A DNA stretch of 64,000 nt from Allolobophora icterica. Its lineage: Eukaryota > Annelida > Clitellata > Crassiclitellata > Lumbricidae. Below, piece after piece: positions 45,700 through 57,941 of this stretch. The notes under the pieces were generated by a model. That model was not told where the DNA came from and did no database searches. It saw nothing but the letters and a program-made list of their open reading frames with translations. Position numbers and translations under genes: made by a program. How positions within the stretch are numbered: the first letter of the stretch is position 1; every line of letters begins with the position of its first letter. The stretch is from positions 94,097,875 through 94,161,874 of the forward strand of contig OY744604.1 of the NCBI GenBank assembly GCA_963556255.1. The letters run 5' to 3'.

Positions 45700-46330
45700 T
45701 ATGTGTCTATGGTTCTGTCTGTGCATGTATGTGTATGTTCGAGTCTCTGTTGCTTCCTGTGTATGGAACTATTTTTCTGTCTTTGTATATAATGTGTCTT
45801 CATTGGGTATACAATGGACGTTGCCTTGTTGAGTCAGTGTTCTGGTTTTTTCTGGTTTTAAAAACACATCAAGGCTATTTCTTCAAACATGTTACTTTTA
45901 AAAGATCCTAATACAAGAGATATACATAACCATAACTATAAATTTTATTACTTCGCATATATACAGTAACAGAAATGATGTCATTCAGTGTAAAATTTTA
46001 ACAGAAAACAGATCAATTAATATCAATTAGTATTCAATAGAAGTAAAGGGAGAGAAACCCTTAAGGGACCTAGGTCCCGCTATCAGGGTTACCCTTGTAC
46101 ATGAAAAATAGTGCCAACTGGCTTAACATTGTAATTGATAGACTATAAAATTTTATGGACTTAACTAGTTAACTAAACATCAAAGTAATGTCACATCAGG
46201 TGTCAGCATCACAACCTAGTACAAGAGTAATATAAGAAAGAATACCCAATTTATGTAGCATCAGGGCGAATGTTAACCGGCTATTTGCGTCCGGTGGAAT
46301 GCAAACGGGACAAGTAGACCCCTACGTATG
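45700..46330. other. No gene recognised
   Basis: AT-rich sequence with no credible exon. It includes the perfect 14-bp palindrome GGGACCTAGGTCCC at about 46065. Confidence 0.4.
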
Positions 46331-46334
46331 TAAG

Positions 46335-46376
<42 letters not shown>

Positions 46377-46408
46377 TATATATATATATAATTATATATA
46401 AATATATT
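46335..46408. repeat. (AT)n microsatellite
   Basis: Alternating TA tract with short TTAATA and AATTAT interruptions. Confidence 0.9.
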
Positions 46409-46751
46409 GTTAGAAGGTCCCCTTTGATGTATCTACTATGACTAGAAAGGCTCACTAGAGCATGATAAAATATTTTCATATATACAAGTCAGTGTGCAGT
46501 TATACCTGCTCGAAGCCACAGCGAACAAAACCAACACCGCCAGTCTCCAACAGACTCAGTGAAAACTCGTCAAGCAGAACTAAACGAGAATGTTCCATAT
46601 AAACACTCCTACAGAGTACAATGTTCTACATCGTCCAGCAAACCTTAACTACAGAAATCTAACAATAATTATGTATAGTAATGCATGCATGTATGTGTGT
46701 ATGTATATGTGTATGTCTGTGTGTACATGCGTGTGTTTATGTCTGTATTTG

Positions 46752-47093
<342 letters not shown>

Positions 47094-47309
47094 ATGTAGG
47101 TACGTCTTTTATCTACGGTGGATGATTGGGTGCTCCATATAGCATAAGAATATCGTTGAGTCTTTCTGGCTGTCTGTTTGTCCATCTATCTGTCTTTTTG
47201 TCTGTCTGTCTTTTTATTTGTTACACTAGTCTATCTCTCTCTATCTACCGATGACGATAATCGCCATGGGCTGTAATGGTGGTGTATTTTTTAATTGCAG
47301 TGAATGCCA

Positions 47310-47990
47310 GTGATGTTGGCTCTGGGTGATCCGAGGTGGTTGTTGCCACCCCCTTATAAAAATAAGGAGTGCGGCTTCTGTAGTGCCAAGAGTGAATTGC
47401 AGTGTCTTATAAAGGATTGTTTCAGCTCACTCATTTTAAATCTACTACCTGATCTTCCGGAGCTTGACCCAGGCCGGTTATCCCTCCACAAAGGAGCCCG
47501 CGGGTCTTGTGAGGACGGACGGCAGACCAGACGGCCTCACCCTTGTCCCTCAGCGCGTTGGGCGATGCCTTGTTTGGGACGCGACAGCTGCTTCCAATCT
47601 GCCCAAAACCTCCCATACTGTCGACGCGGCCGCCGAGAGAGCATCGGCCCGCAAAATCCCAAATAACACCGAATTAGCCTCAACACAGCTTTTCATTCCC
47701 GTGCCTTTAGTATATTATCTGTATAAACATGTCTAACGCTGCTGTACACCAAAATGCGGTTTGCAATTGGTTCCAATAAAGAATATTCTATTCTATTCTA
47801 TTCTATTCTATTCTTTAGAAACCCTTGGCCCGATCAACAATGAAAGCTTCACTTTCCTTTCGGATCTGGGACAACACTTTGCTTCGTCATGGGAGACCCA
47901 CGGGAAACTACTTTCCTATTCCAACGCTTCTCGCTAGCAATACAACGTTTTAATGCGCTAGCTTTCAGAGGCCCTTTCGCCAGCCAGGAA
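47310..47990 (+). pseudogene. Decayed endonuclease-type LINE fragment
   Basis: In shifting frames it encodes the same C-terminal module as the ORF at 29550: STKEPAGLVRTDGRPDGLTL, GRCLVWDAT, then LSDLGQ and RETTFLFQRFSLAIQRFNAL. The RPDG and WDAT motifs mark the restriction-like endonuclease. Wording differs enough (LVPQ versus LIPW) to suggest another subfamily. It is split by a small insertion at about 47707-47815 and has frameshifts. Confidence 0.75.
47707..47815 (+). mobile_element. Short LINE/SINE 3' end with (TATTC)n tail
   Basis: Contains TGTACACCAAAATGCGGTTT, GCAATTGGTT and an AATAAAG signal followed by TATTC repeats. It interrupts the endonuclease LINE, with a probable short target duplication TTTAG on both sides. 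The same 3' end occurs at 53445-53697. Confidence 0.65.
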
Positions 47991-48029
47991 TTAGATGAAT
48001 TCCAGACTTTTATTTGTTACACTAGCAAA

Positions 48030-48118
48030 ATCCCTGAGGATCCTTTATACCTCGGAACATCCCTGAGGATCTTGTATACCTCGGAACATCCCTGAGGATC
48101 CTCCATACCTTGGAGAAT
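48030..48118. repeat. Three-unit tandem repeat, about 29 bp
   Basis: The unit CCCTGAGGATCCTTTATACC plus TCGGAACAT is repeated three times with small changes. Confidence 0.8.
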
Positions 48119-48211
48119 TACCAAAATTTAAAAAATAATAAAAACAACAACAGTTACAATATCCTGAATATGAGGACGATGGGAATTCATGATGACGGTG
48201 ATGCTGATGAT

Positions 48212-48512
48212 GAATATAATGATTATGATTTAGATAATAATAATCTTCGTTTTTTATATCTTCAAACTGACACAACGCAGTATGATTACAAATCAGTATG
48301 AACGGATGATCACAAGTTATTACAGGAGTCGAATTTAACTGTACACGGCAGCCATGCAAGGCGCCCATCACGTCGTACATCTCCTTTTAACAACGCGCCA
48401 TCTCGCGAATGAAAGGCTGAGTTGACCTAAATTTGGGAGAGTTGCGGGAGTTGATCCCGCTACCGCTTGCTCTTCACGCCAGTGATGTTACCACTACTCT
48501 ATGGACCCCCCA
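48212..48512 (-). mobile_element. tRNA-derived SINE (family 1), unique region
   Basis: On the minus strand it starts GGGGGGTCCATAGAGTAG, has TGGTAACATCACTGGCGTGA, a B-box GCGGGATCAACTCCCGC, CTCAGCCTTTCATTCGCGAG, and ends with AATAATAAT-rich tail near 48240. It is the most complete copy in the window and serves as reference for the arm copies. Confidence 0.75.
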
Positions 48513-48758
48513 GATGATAATTACAATGTTGATAGTGATGATAGTGAGATAGGAATGGTATCAATAGTAATGCTAATATTATTACTGTACGTATGTGTGT
48601 ATGTGCATGGCCATTTATATAGTGCCATTTATATAGCGCCTTACAAGGATGAAGGAAGTATGATGATAATGACGACGATGGTGCTAATGACGACGACGAC
48701 GAGGAGGAGAAAGGGGCTGAGGAGTGCATCAGCTATAGTTATATGTTTTTCATTTAAG

Positions 48759-51479
48759 ATGACGAACTACGAGGGTAAATCGGACGAAGAGATGGTATCC
48801 CGGATCATCAAAAGCACGTGCCAATTAATTCCAAAGTCGTTTTCTGGTGATTATGATCACGTGCATAACTTAGTTATGTCCTGCGAACCTGCACAAAAAG
48901 CATATTCGATTATGTCTGGTAGTATAGCTGAGTTCTATATCCGACCACTGAATACATGCATCACCGACACTGATTACTTAATCTGCAGAGCTGATGAGCT
49001 GGCTTTCTATGGCGACTTTCCAGTGTTGCCAATTGATATGAGTGGCCTACCAGATACGATCAAGTGCTACAGAATTGAATCAAACCGGAAGTATCGAGGT
49101 TTTGTTCGACTACAAATTATCGGAGGAATGACCTATAATTGGACATACAAAAAATACGAATTTTACCATGAAACTCGTCCAAACAGGTATGTTACGCTAG
49201 ATATGGCTGCCGCTTTAGCTAAAGCTGCCTATATTACCCCAAACACCGTTAGTGGTCCAGCAATAACACATATAGGACGTGATCTTGGAACCGATGCCGT
49301 CAGAAGCGTCAGGTGTCCTCAGTGGCCAGGAGAAGCTCAAACTTGGCCCATTCGACCAAGAAATCACGGATGGCCAACCACTGATACAATCTCCGAGGTT
49401 GTGCAAAATGGGTGTAATATTGTTTATGTCCAGCATCGTTCCTGCAGAGACGTTAAAGAAATGTGGAGGTTGTCATTCTCAATCGCGGAAGTGATCTTAC
49501 TTCAGAGTTGGACTCAAATACAACAGATTGTCTATCACTTACTTAGATTCTTCGCCAAGAGAGAGTTAATACAAAAGGATTGTCCAAAGGATGATGAGGT
49601 TCTCTGTCCGTATCATTTAAAGACGCTGATGTTGTGGACTTGTGAAAAGATGTCGCCGGAATGGTGGAATTCCTCTTCTGTTATTGCGATCTGTTATGAG
49701 TTGTTGCAAAAGCTTTCCAAATGGCTAAAGACGAGATTCTGTTCGAACTATTTCATTCCTGAAGCAAACTTATTTCATGAGCAATGGAGCTCTACAATGA
49801 TTGATAAGGTTGAACAACGACTAAATGCATTCTCTAATTCTGGAATTCTTTGTCAATGGTTCACGGAGAATTACATACTGCCATTCACACGAAAATATTC
49901 TAACGTTGAATGCACAACAAAAATAACGCTAGATTGTGTCATACCTCTGTTTGAATTTAGGAAAGCCAATGAGTCCAGATATTTGGATAGGATGTTTTCT
50001 GCCAAATTGATATCTTCACATGAATCGTGTCGTAAAATAATTAACTCTAACATATCTACTTCAGGAATACACAAGAGCTTAGAATATTCTTTTCTTGCAA
50101 AACATTTATATTCGAATACACTTAGCAGACTGTCTATTCACATGCGTCTTCCAAAAATAGCAAACATCTCATTTTTCAAGTACTATGACAATCTACTGCA
50201 TATTTTGCCTGTTGCATTTGGTTTGGGTTGTGGAGACATTCCATGGGATAGCAGTCTCTTTTTTGAACTTGTCAAAGCAATTTCGACGCTACCTAAAGTT
50301 ATAAGGTCTAAGTATCATAACTTTCCAAAAATGTACACTGAACAAAGTAATCGGTTACAATTCCTGCGTGCTCAGGATCTCATGCAAAATTTAAATGGAT
50401 CAAATAGCCCTTCAGAATTTCAACTTGTGGCTCTCATGTCAAAAGAGTTTCTTAGAAAAGCTCTAGAATATGACTGCCCTGAATGTAAGAGCATTGCTCC
50501 AGCAGCGTTGGCCTATCTGGCTGCTCTCCATTTTGCCACATCCGATTATCAGCAAGCAATGAGTTTCTGCCTGGACGTCTTCAAGGATGAGACTTTTCAA
50601 AAGGAAAAGGAAACACTGAATGCAGGTTGTTTGTTCTTTATTGACGATGTAGCAAGTATCGTTGGATTCTTTGCGCTTCACAAGAAGATGACTGACAATA
50701 ATCTTCATTACATCAACGGGCGGCTTTATCTTGATCTGCGTCTTTCACCACAGGTGTTTGCTCGTTATCTAGCTGAAAGGATGTCCAAACATGTCGATTA
50801 TCGCAGAACAGATTCACTGACAGAAACTGACTCTAGAATATTGAATCCATCGATATTTAAAAAGATCTTAAATGATGCCCTAACGGAGTATGCATTGGAA
50901 AATATGACATCATTCTACAGTGCGATTCGCAAAGATTTCGTCATCCAGTGCAACACAGCTGACTGCTATCGAGCTTCATACCTTTACAAGTGTCGCCAAT
51001 ACGATGAAGTTTTGAATTTATGTGAACGAATTCTTCACGAGCCTGATCTGCAGAGCGATTTGCAGGTGTTTGCATTTGCGAATGTTTTATTGTTGCCACC
51101 GCTTGATTCGTTTTTCGATAGAGACGTACAATCTTTACTTGGATTTCACACGTTGTTTTATTATTTGTCACCTATGAACGATGAATTGAAGAAATATGAT
51201 TTAACTGACGAATCAACATTTGCACATTGGTTTGCCCGAGAGGTGTACTTTCAAGAGAACAGACCATCTGGATCTCTTCTAAAGCATTACTCCATTAAGT
51301 GTAATTATTTTCTTGGAAGACATTTTCTTGCAAGGTATTTGAAAGTCAGATGTTTTATCGACAGTAATCTTCCATATAAGGAAACACTGACTGAATTTGC
51401 AGCTACACAAAGTAACCTTCCGTTTGAACACATCATTCACAAGTTTCTTCTAGAAACGCTTCGTATTGTGAAAAAATAA
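48759..51479 (+). CDS. Mab-21/cGAS-like nucleotidyltransferase-fold protein with TPR-like C-terminus
   Basis: This is a 906-residue single-exon gene. The frame extends 86 codons further upstream, but that part is low-complexity sequence and SINE, so I take the ATG at 48759. Residues 53-55 (SGS) and D70/D72 in ITDTDYLI match the GS and hDh positions of the cGAS/Mab-21 fold; a third metal-binding acid was not located. Residues about 180-350 form the helical Mab-21 C-lobe (GWPTTDTISEVVQNGC, WRLSFSIAEVILLQSW, YHLKTLMLWTCEKM, EWWN). About 580-780 has paired helices like TPRs (YLAALHFATSDYQQAMSF, YKCRQYDEVLNLC). Relatives are expanded, largely uncharacterised proteins of marine invertebrates; some Mab-21-type proteins (cGLRs) sense nucleic acids and make cyclic dinucleotides. 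Whether this one is catalytic is open. Confidence 0.85.
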   Translation: MTNYEGKSDEEMVSRIIKSTCQLIPKSFSGDYDHVHNLVMSCEPAQKAYSIMSGSIAEFYIRPLNTCITDTDYLICRADELAFYGDFPVLPIDMSGLPDTIKCYRIESNRKYRGFVRLQIIGGMTYNWTYKKYEFYHETRPNRYVTLDMAAALAKAAYITPNTVSGPAITHIGRDLGTDAVRSVRCPQWPGEAQTWPIRPRNHGWPTTDTISEVVQNGCNIVYVQHRSCRDVKEMWRLSFSIAEVILLQSWTQIQQIVYHLLRFFAKRELIQKDCPKDDEVLCPYHLKTLMLWTCEKMSPEWWNSSSVIAICYELLQKLSKWLKTRFCSNYFIPEANLFHEQWSSTMIDKVEQRLNAFSNSGILCQWFTENYILPFTRKYSNVECTTKITLDCVIPLFEFRKANESRYLDRMFSAKLISSHESCRKIINSNISTSGIHKSLEYSFLAKHLYSNTLSRLSIHMRLPKIANISFFKYYDNLLHILPVAFGLGCGDIPWDSSLFFELVKAISTLPKVIRSKYHNFPKMYTEQSNRLQFLRAQDLMQNLNGSNSPSEFQLVALMSKEFLRKALEYDCPECKSIAPAALAYLAALHFATSDYQQAMSFCLDVFKDETFQKEKETLNAGCLFFIDDVASIVGFFALHKKMTDNNLHYINGRLYLDLRLSPQVFARYLAERMSKHVDYRRTDSLTETDSRILNPSIFKKILNDALTEYALENMTSFYSAIRKDFVIQCNTADCYRASYLYKCRQYDEVLNLCERILHEPDLQSDLQVFAFANVLLLPPLDSFFDRDVQSLLGFHTLFYYLSPMNDELKKYDLTDESTFAHWFAREVYFQENRPSGSLLKHYSIKCNYFLGRHFLARYLKVRCFIDSNLPYKETLTEFAATQSNLPFEHIIHKFLLETLRIVKK

Positions 51480-51970
51480 ATCAAAAGTTAGCAGGGACCA
51501 CTAAGGTTTGTTTTCTTGTGATATCTGCTTTCCTGATATGTGATGCTCAAAAGAGACAACCACTTTTAAGGTATTGTCGCGTGACTGAGCTTAGGATACC
51601 TCCGTTCTTGTGAATACTAGGGCGGTGGTGAAGTTGTAAAAACTCTGAATCTTCCTTGTCCCTCGGAAATTTCAAACTCGGCTGGTATGAACTTAGCTGT
51701 AAGCGAGGAGGTCGTACCTTCAACAATGCGCCACAAGGAAGGAGAGAGGCATTGCGGACGATGAACTCAGCGGTACAGCACCTTCGTCGTACTTTCCGGC
51801 TTCTAACGTGTGTGTAATTAACCACTTCTAATCTTCTGTTTTAAAAACCATTTATCCTGAGATTTCTTCAATAAAAGCTTCGTAGTATCAAAAAATAAAC
51901 AAAGTGTTGCATTGCATCAATGACTAAATTCTGTTTTCGTCTGAGAGGAAAGTGAAAGCGTTACAACACC
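51480..51970. other. 3' flank of Mab-21-like gene; nothing recognised
   Basis: An AATAAA word lies at the stop codon (AAAAATAAATC), followed by more than 400 bp without recognised genes or repeats; AATAAAAGC occurs near 51870. Confidence 0.4.
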
Positions 51971-51974
51971 ACCA

Positions 51975-52345
51975 AGTGACCATTTTGTCGCCGCAGATCC
52001 AAGTTGTCGAGAGGGTGAGATCTATGAGGTTCCTTGGAGTAACTGTCTAGGATAACCTGCGCTCATCCCTACACGTCGCGGGGGTATTACGTGCATGCTC
52101 CAGCTCGCTATATGCGCTGAGAATCTTGGGCTCTCAAGACCTGCCACCAGCGGCCCAACATGTCGTCCCACACAGCAACTAGTGCGGCTCGCCTCATGTA
52201 TGCTGCCCCGGCCTGGTTGGGCTATACAACAGCGGAAGATAGGTCGAGGTGGACGGCTTACTGCGTCGACTAAGGCGTTTGGGATACAAACGCAGCAGAA
52301 TTACGCATCGCTACGCCATCTATCTTACAACGCGATCAACGAATT
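51975..52345 (+). mobile_element. Decayed non-LTR retrotransposon fragment
   Basis: Translates, with stops and frame changes, as RSMRFLGVTV, then NLRSSLHVAGVLRACSSSLY, ALRILRSQDLPP and MYAAPAWLGYTTAEDRSRW, a typical LINE region after the RT palm and thumb. It is dead. Confidence 0.7.
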
Positions 52346-52349
52346 ATGT

Positions 52350-53440
52350 AGCAGAGTCTAATCTGCCGCAAGAGTTATAAGGCATACTTACCATTGTTGA
52401 ATTATAATCCGTATAAATCCGTACGAGAGGTGTGTAAATCCATAGAGATGCAGATAGTATATATGGGGAAAGGAAGCCTGCAGGTATTGCTCTTAGGGAG
52501 GCTGGACCGAGTCGGACGGTGACTTCTGATTGGATGAGAGTCGCGTCGTCTGCTGCATGCATAAGGTATGTGGTGATGAAAAGTATTTAAAGGAACAGTT
52601 TTCCTACACTCGAGAGGAGGCGTTGCAGACGTTCTTACACACACGAGAGGTCACGTCACGGACGCGGAAGATACCTGACGAGCAGAGGATGTACGGAAGA
52701 AACCGAAGTCGATGTAAACTCCCGATCGTTGCTGCCTAGTGGAGAAGTCCTAGTTGAAAACCCGGGATCGGATATACGCGTCGAAGTCACACCGCGAGTA
52801 GCAGTCATCGCGAGAAATGGAATATTACTCCAAATTCCCCCTCGAGCGAAAGTTATCGAACCCCGTAGATCGAGTCTTATAGCAACTTGCGAGTGAAAAG
52901 GCTGTAGTAAGACTGCGTGAGCGAAGTCTTCCTACATTACTGGATTTTTTACGAGAAGATTCGTTCCTCCCCATCCCGATAACGATCGAACGACGTGTTT
53001 GATTCATGAAGCAGGAGTTTTATAATTCGATCTGAGCATCTGGTTCCTGTGGATTTATTCTGAGCGCGGATGCTCACCTATCTGTTCTCTGCTAATTGCC
53101 TCAGGCAAGGAACCTAATTAAATTTCGTGTAACGTTATCGAGTAGAGGAAAGAATCAGCTCCGTCCCCATAACGTGGAAGAGGAAACGCCAGCGCCGAAA
53201 CAAAGTGGTCGTATATTCTTATTGATTAGCCTCGAGTCCTATTTTAGAAGCCCCTGGCCCGTCCCGTTAAATTAGCAAGAGAGGAGTTTTACGGTTTGCA
53301 TGAATGACTCATCTTTTATTAGAAGTGAACTTTCTAATGCATATTAAATGTTGTAATCGACCTAATTGTAATCTGTAACTTGTAATTGGCTGTTTGTGAA
53401 GACAATACTAGACTTCTAAACGACAATGTAAAGGTTACCG
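52350..53440. other. No gene recognised
   Basis: GC-balanced sequence unlike the AT-rich surroundings, without splice-supported exons. It could be LTR or leader sequence of a retroelement linked to the gag-like frame at 53796, but I could not show LTR ends. Confidence 0.35.
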
Positions 53441-53444
53441 GATA

Positions 53445-53697
53445 TGCACTCCGACCCCGAGCCCATGACCGAGCCATTCCTTCGGCTGACAGTCTCATGA
53501 GAAAAACATTCTTAACTAGGATGCTGTACTTATAACTTGATGAATAACTGTCTTCTTAATCACTATTTACATGTATATAGGTTTGGCCACCGCTAGCTTT
53601 GCAGGGCTATGTATGTGCGAATGTTTTTATATGTTTATGTACACCAAAATGCGGTTCGCAATTGGTTTAACAAAGAATATTCTATTCTATTCTATGT
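53445..53697 (+). mobile_element. LINE 3' end with (TATTC)n tail
   Basis: CGGCTGACAGTCTCATGAGA, then AACATTCTTAACTAGGATGC resembles the sense strand of 58685-58970 (AAGCTGATAGCTTAATGAG, ACTTTCTTGGTTAGGATG). The end is TGTACACCAAAATGCGGTTC then TATTC repeats, matching 47735-47813. Confidence 0.65.
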
Positions 53698-53795
53698 CTT
53701 TATCTACTTTACGAAATCTAGAAATTGAGGAAATAATGAGTGAGGAAGAGAAGTAAGTAAGTAAGTCAGTCCCAGCGTCCCCTACCGATCCCCAG

Positions 53796-54107
53796 ATGGC
53801 CCGTATGAATGTCATGTTGGAATGTATGAAGCGAAGTATGGAGCAGTTGGCTTCCGGCCAGACTGTTTTAATGGATCGTCAGACTGACTTACAATCAGAC
53901 GTGACAAACATACTGAAAGACATTTCTGTAAGATTGGACACGATTGAAGAATTACCTGTAGACCATCACCTGAACTCGGACTATCAGCCCACGATAGTTG
54001 TCCCCAGACCGGCGACCGTAGCCTACCCTCGGCAATTGCCAGCATCAGAGGAGGCTAGAAACACCTGGCCGTTACGTGGGTTCCTTGATGAAGCTCCGGC
54101 TTTATGA
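53796..54107 (+). pseudogene. Gag-like coiled-coil fragment
   Basis: A short frame of 103 codons starts MARMNVMLECMKRSMEQLAS. It has the heptad pattern of a coiled coil (LMDRQTDLQSDVTNILKDIS) followed by a Pro-rich linker, and is followed in another frame by basic, Ser-rich sequence. The style resembles the N-terminus of retrotransposon Gag proteins. No zinc knuckle or pol follows. Confidence 0.35.
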
Positions 54108-54699
54108 CGAAGTCAGAGAATAAGAGAGAAATCTTCTAGAGCTAAAACAGTAACATCATCCTCCCTCGTTCCTTCCATTGTGGCTATAACATCTGAGCCT
54201 ACCAGTGCTACCACTGACCATCTGGTAGGGAGGTTCACTTCCACGGACCTACAGAAGCTTCGACCTCTGGTTCATACCAAACGAGCGGGATAGCATTCGA
54301 CTCGGGGGAGCGAACGTAACAATTACTCCGTCGACGCTAGCAAATTGATACGACATGCCGTGTAGCTTCTAACGATACATGATAGTAATACCTGCATAGA
54401 ACAAGATTTATTTCAATGGACTGAGTCGGCTGGTGGCATCGGTATATCTATGGCGACATTATCTAATGCATGAAGCATTAACCGACGGCTAACCAGAATG
54501 AAGCCACAATCAGGTCAATACTTGAGTCATTTTACGGTAACATGTCACATTCATTAATTGAAGAAGCAAACAATTTTTTTCAAATTGCATTGATTTTTGT
54601 TTGGAGCAAATCTTGAATATTTCTATTTCGCAAATATATATTTGGTTTTGCACTTATATGTAAAATTATGAAGTTTTTACCAGAAAAAAATAGCCCTAT

Positions 54700-55870
54700 T
54701 AAAATATGTGTCCACTCCGTTACTCCTCCGTTACCAAACACATATGAGCTATGTATATATAGTAAACAGCTTCTGTTGCGTAGTTTGACATGCCAATATG
54801 TTTTAGTATTAATATTTATAAAATAAATATAAAAGAAATTACAATACAAATGAGTATTGAATTCCATCACATTTTTAATTTTATAAAGAAATTCCATTCC
54901 GTTACGGAAATAGAAATAGGGGACCTAATCAATGTAAAGTTGAATGTATTTTTTTGCGAAATAACCAAATAAAAATTACTTGAGCCAATCGTTCCCAGTG
55001 ATCAAATAAACAGAAAACATTAATATATTTATGATGTTGTCTTAAAAATCTGCTCATAACATAAAAATTACATTAAAAAATTACCATACAATAAGTCCGC
55101 TTCGTTACTACCTATTCGAGAATTGAGCACAGAATGTGAAAAGTGAACTTAAAAAACAGTCTGCTGAAACAAAAATTATTTAAGATGTCATATAATTTAT
55201 TGTTAAATAAATTGTATTAGAAATGATAATTTAAGTAGACGACTTATCCTGACAGTGGAATAAATATTAATACCTCAAGGTAACATTTATAAAAACGGAG
55301 TGGACAGTTAACGGAGTGGACAAATTGTATCAGCCCGATAAATATCATATTATCTCTCATGCGTACACATTAATCGTCAGTACACTCATTACATAGCTTA
55401 TAAATTTTATATTACAAATATTATTTTAATAAAATTTATTCATAATCACTGCAAAAATGCAGTAACGGAGTGGATGTATAATAAAAAAAACACTAGGTAC
55501 GAAATAAATGAAAATTAGTAAGAAATTTGTCTTAGCATTCAGATCCAGTATTAAGACATACTTGCTTACATAGATCTTCACAGAAGCGATGCGTTAAGTT
55601 GCGAGACCAAAGAAATGAAAGGGTTGTGAGATACGAGATAATTTTTACATTTTAACCGAGCGGGTATAATTTTCCGGGGACAAGTTAAAATATATTTTAA
55701 AAATGTATACTGAATATCCGGTTCATCAAGTTGTATGTAGAAACATACAATTTTATATTTAATATAAAAGAAACATACAAATTTTTTGGCTTCATGCAAA
55801 TAATTTTGAAATTGTAGACGAAAGCAATAAGTACTATAGCCTAGGGACAGTAACGGAGTGGAACATTTAA
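54700..55870. repeat. AT-rich block with inverted clusters of a 13-bp motif
   Basis: TCCACTCCGTTAC-like words occur at about 54711, 54724, 54887 and 55095. The reverse complement GTAACGGAGTGGA occurs at about 55294, 55309, 55463 and 55850. Orientation switches once, between 55095 and 55294. The surrounding DNA is very AT-rich. Such inverted subterminal arrays are typical of DNA transposon transposase-binding sites, but no terminal repeat or target duplication was found. Confidence 0.55.
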
Positions 55871-55899
55871 AATTCAAAATACATTTTAATAAATTATTT

Positions 55900-57900
55900 T
55901 ATTGCTTTGAATTAATTTCAAAGGTCTTAAATTGTTGACTGATCAATAATGTTTTATTCCAATCACTTAGCATGTTCAGACTAGGTATTGTTTTCTGAGA
56001 AATGACGGGGGACAGCCGTATTTCCAATTTAGCCAAATACCGGAAAATTACTCACTTACAAGGTCAGTTCTTTGAAACGAAGAGACAGTCTTTGATGGGT
56101 AAGCCAGGTGAAGAGATGGGCCTTAAGTTGAGATGAAAACCACACAAAAGAACCAACAGATGCATGAAAATAATTTAACTCGTCACGTCACCTCTCTCAG
56201 ACTCTTCTTCAAAATGGTCAGACTTTTCTCAGAGGCATCAAAACTCCTAAACATAATTTGTAAAATATTTAGAATTTGTATCAGTTGTTAATACCTACAA
56301 ACTTTAGGCTGTACGCTATAGAACTCTAAAATAGAACTCTAACAAATGCCGCCTTAAAATGCTCTATATTAAGTGTACTCATACATACATACATATCGGT
56401 TTTTGCTACAACCTGTAGACACGTGGTCAGTCAGTAGCAAACAGAACATTAGGCCTAAGCACCAGATACGCATCCCGATTATAATTTAAGCCATTCTGTC
56501 ATTGAATAAGTTACGGTTCTTCACTGCGGCAGATGTGTTAGAAACGATAAATATGATAACGACATCGTGTTTAGGTTCTGGGCAGGATTGGTTAATTGGC
56601 GGTTGAACCTTGGACCATAGTTAGTCTCCTTACACTGCTCGCCTTCCTAGATTCAACAGAGAGGCCAGGTTTCTATGTCTATAGTTCAAATTGTCTGCAC
56701 CATTTCTGTTTAGTCCAATGCTGATCATTTTTATGTAACTGTCGTTGAAAACTATAATGCATTTATTGAGCGCTATACAGCAATTAGACTGTTTGCTCCT
56801 ATAATCTGTGGGTTTATTGTAAGTATATATTATATATTCTTAGTTTATTGAATGATAATACAAAAATCGAATTTATGTTAAGAAAAAAGCAAATATGAAT
56901 GCAAATCAACTTGCTTAAGTTAAAATTGAGGAAATAATTAAATATATCCAAATCTAACAGTTCTAGTTATTCAGTACATATCTTTTCATCCTTTTCATGT
57001 TTTTTAACATGCATTTATTCATAATATGTTTATTGTACATTATTTTAAAGCTTAGTAGGCCTACTCTTGCTTAACGAAACTTTCAGTAGTATCGTTTTAA
57101 TGCTCTGTTTAGTGTCAGTCGCAGCGTTTCTAGTTAAGCGTACTCTAGTCATGTATTTGATTAATTATGTTAATTAGTATGTGACTGTTAGTGCTTGCAC
57201 TGATAACTATCATTGTAAACCACCCTCGTAACTGACGATACTACATTAATTGTCATAAATACAAATTAAATTACACAGTTTGGTTTGTTGTGCATTACTT
57301 TCAATTTTATCGTTTTCGAGAGTTTTTGATAGGCCCTACTGATGAAATTTTCCCGTAGTCGTTCTCTAGCTTTCTATTACCTTAAATTTCCATAGATTCT
57401 GATGACCGTTTTAGGTTACACTCTATGTGTATTATAAAGGACTCTTTCCCTGGTCTCTCCTGGAAGCAAAATTTCTCCAGGTTGCGGAATACGTCCTCCG
57501 AATATAGGTTGCAGCACGAGGGTTATAAACATATTTGAGAACTGGAAAGTATCCTGTTCTGCATTGTGACAGTTAGTTTAATTAGTTCATTTGTTAGTCT
57601 TTGCACTAGTGCAGAATAAGCTGCCATTTTATTTCCGTTGCTATATATAAGCATTTACATTTATTGGTGAGAACATACTAGTTTCAAGACGGAGGATTCA
57701 CCATATCCTTATCAACAGTAATAGTCGCCAATCAACATTTTCAATCATCATTATCATTAATTACTGTTAATGTTTAATCTTCCTAATCACTGCGGTTTCC
57801 TAAGCGTCTTACGTAATTTAAGTTGTATAGTTAATTTTAAACTAAAATAAATCACAATAGAAAAGAGTAGCTTCATAACAATTGATCTAATTTACAAGAC
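55900..57900. other. Gene-free AT-rich stretch
   Basis: No exon, repeat family or RNA gene recognised. On the minus strand this lies downstream of the calpain-like gene; a possible poly(A) signal (TTTATT on the plus strand) is at 57660-57665. Confidence 0.45.
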
Positions 57901-57941
57901 CAAGGATTTCTTCAGTCGAAAACGGCCGTGTGGTGCAACCT

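Noticed and set aside
48501..48758. Upstream 86-codon extension of the Mab-21-like gene with a hydrophobic stretch
   Set aside because: It begins in the SINE and runs through an ATG-rich low-complexity tract; the family-like N-terminus starts at 48759.
52384..52395. U1 snRNA start (ATACTTACC)
   Set aside because: Only nine bases match; no stem-loops or Sm site follow.
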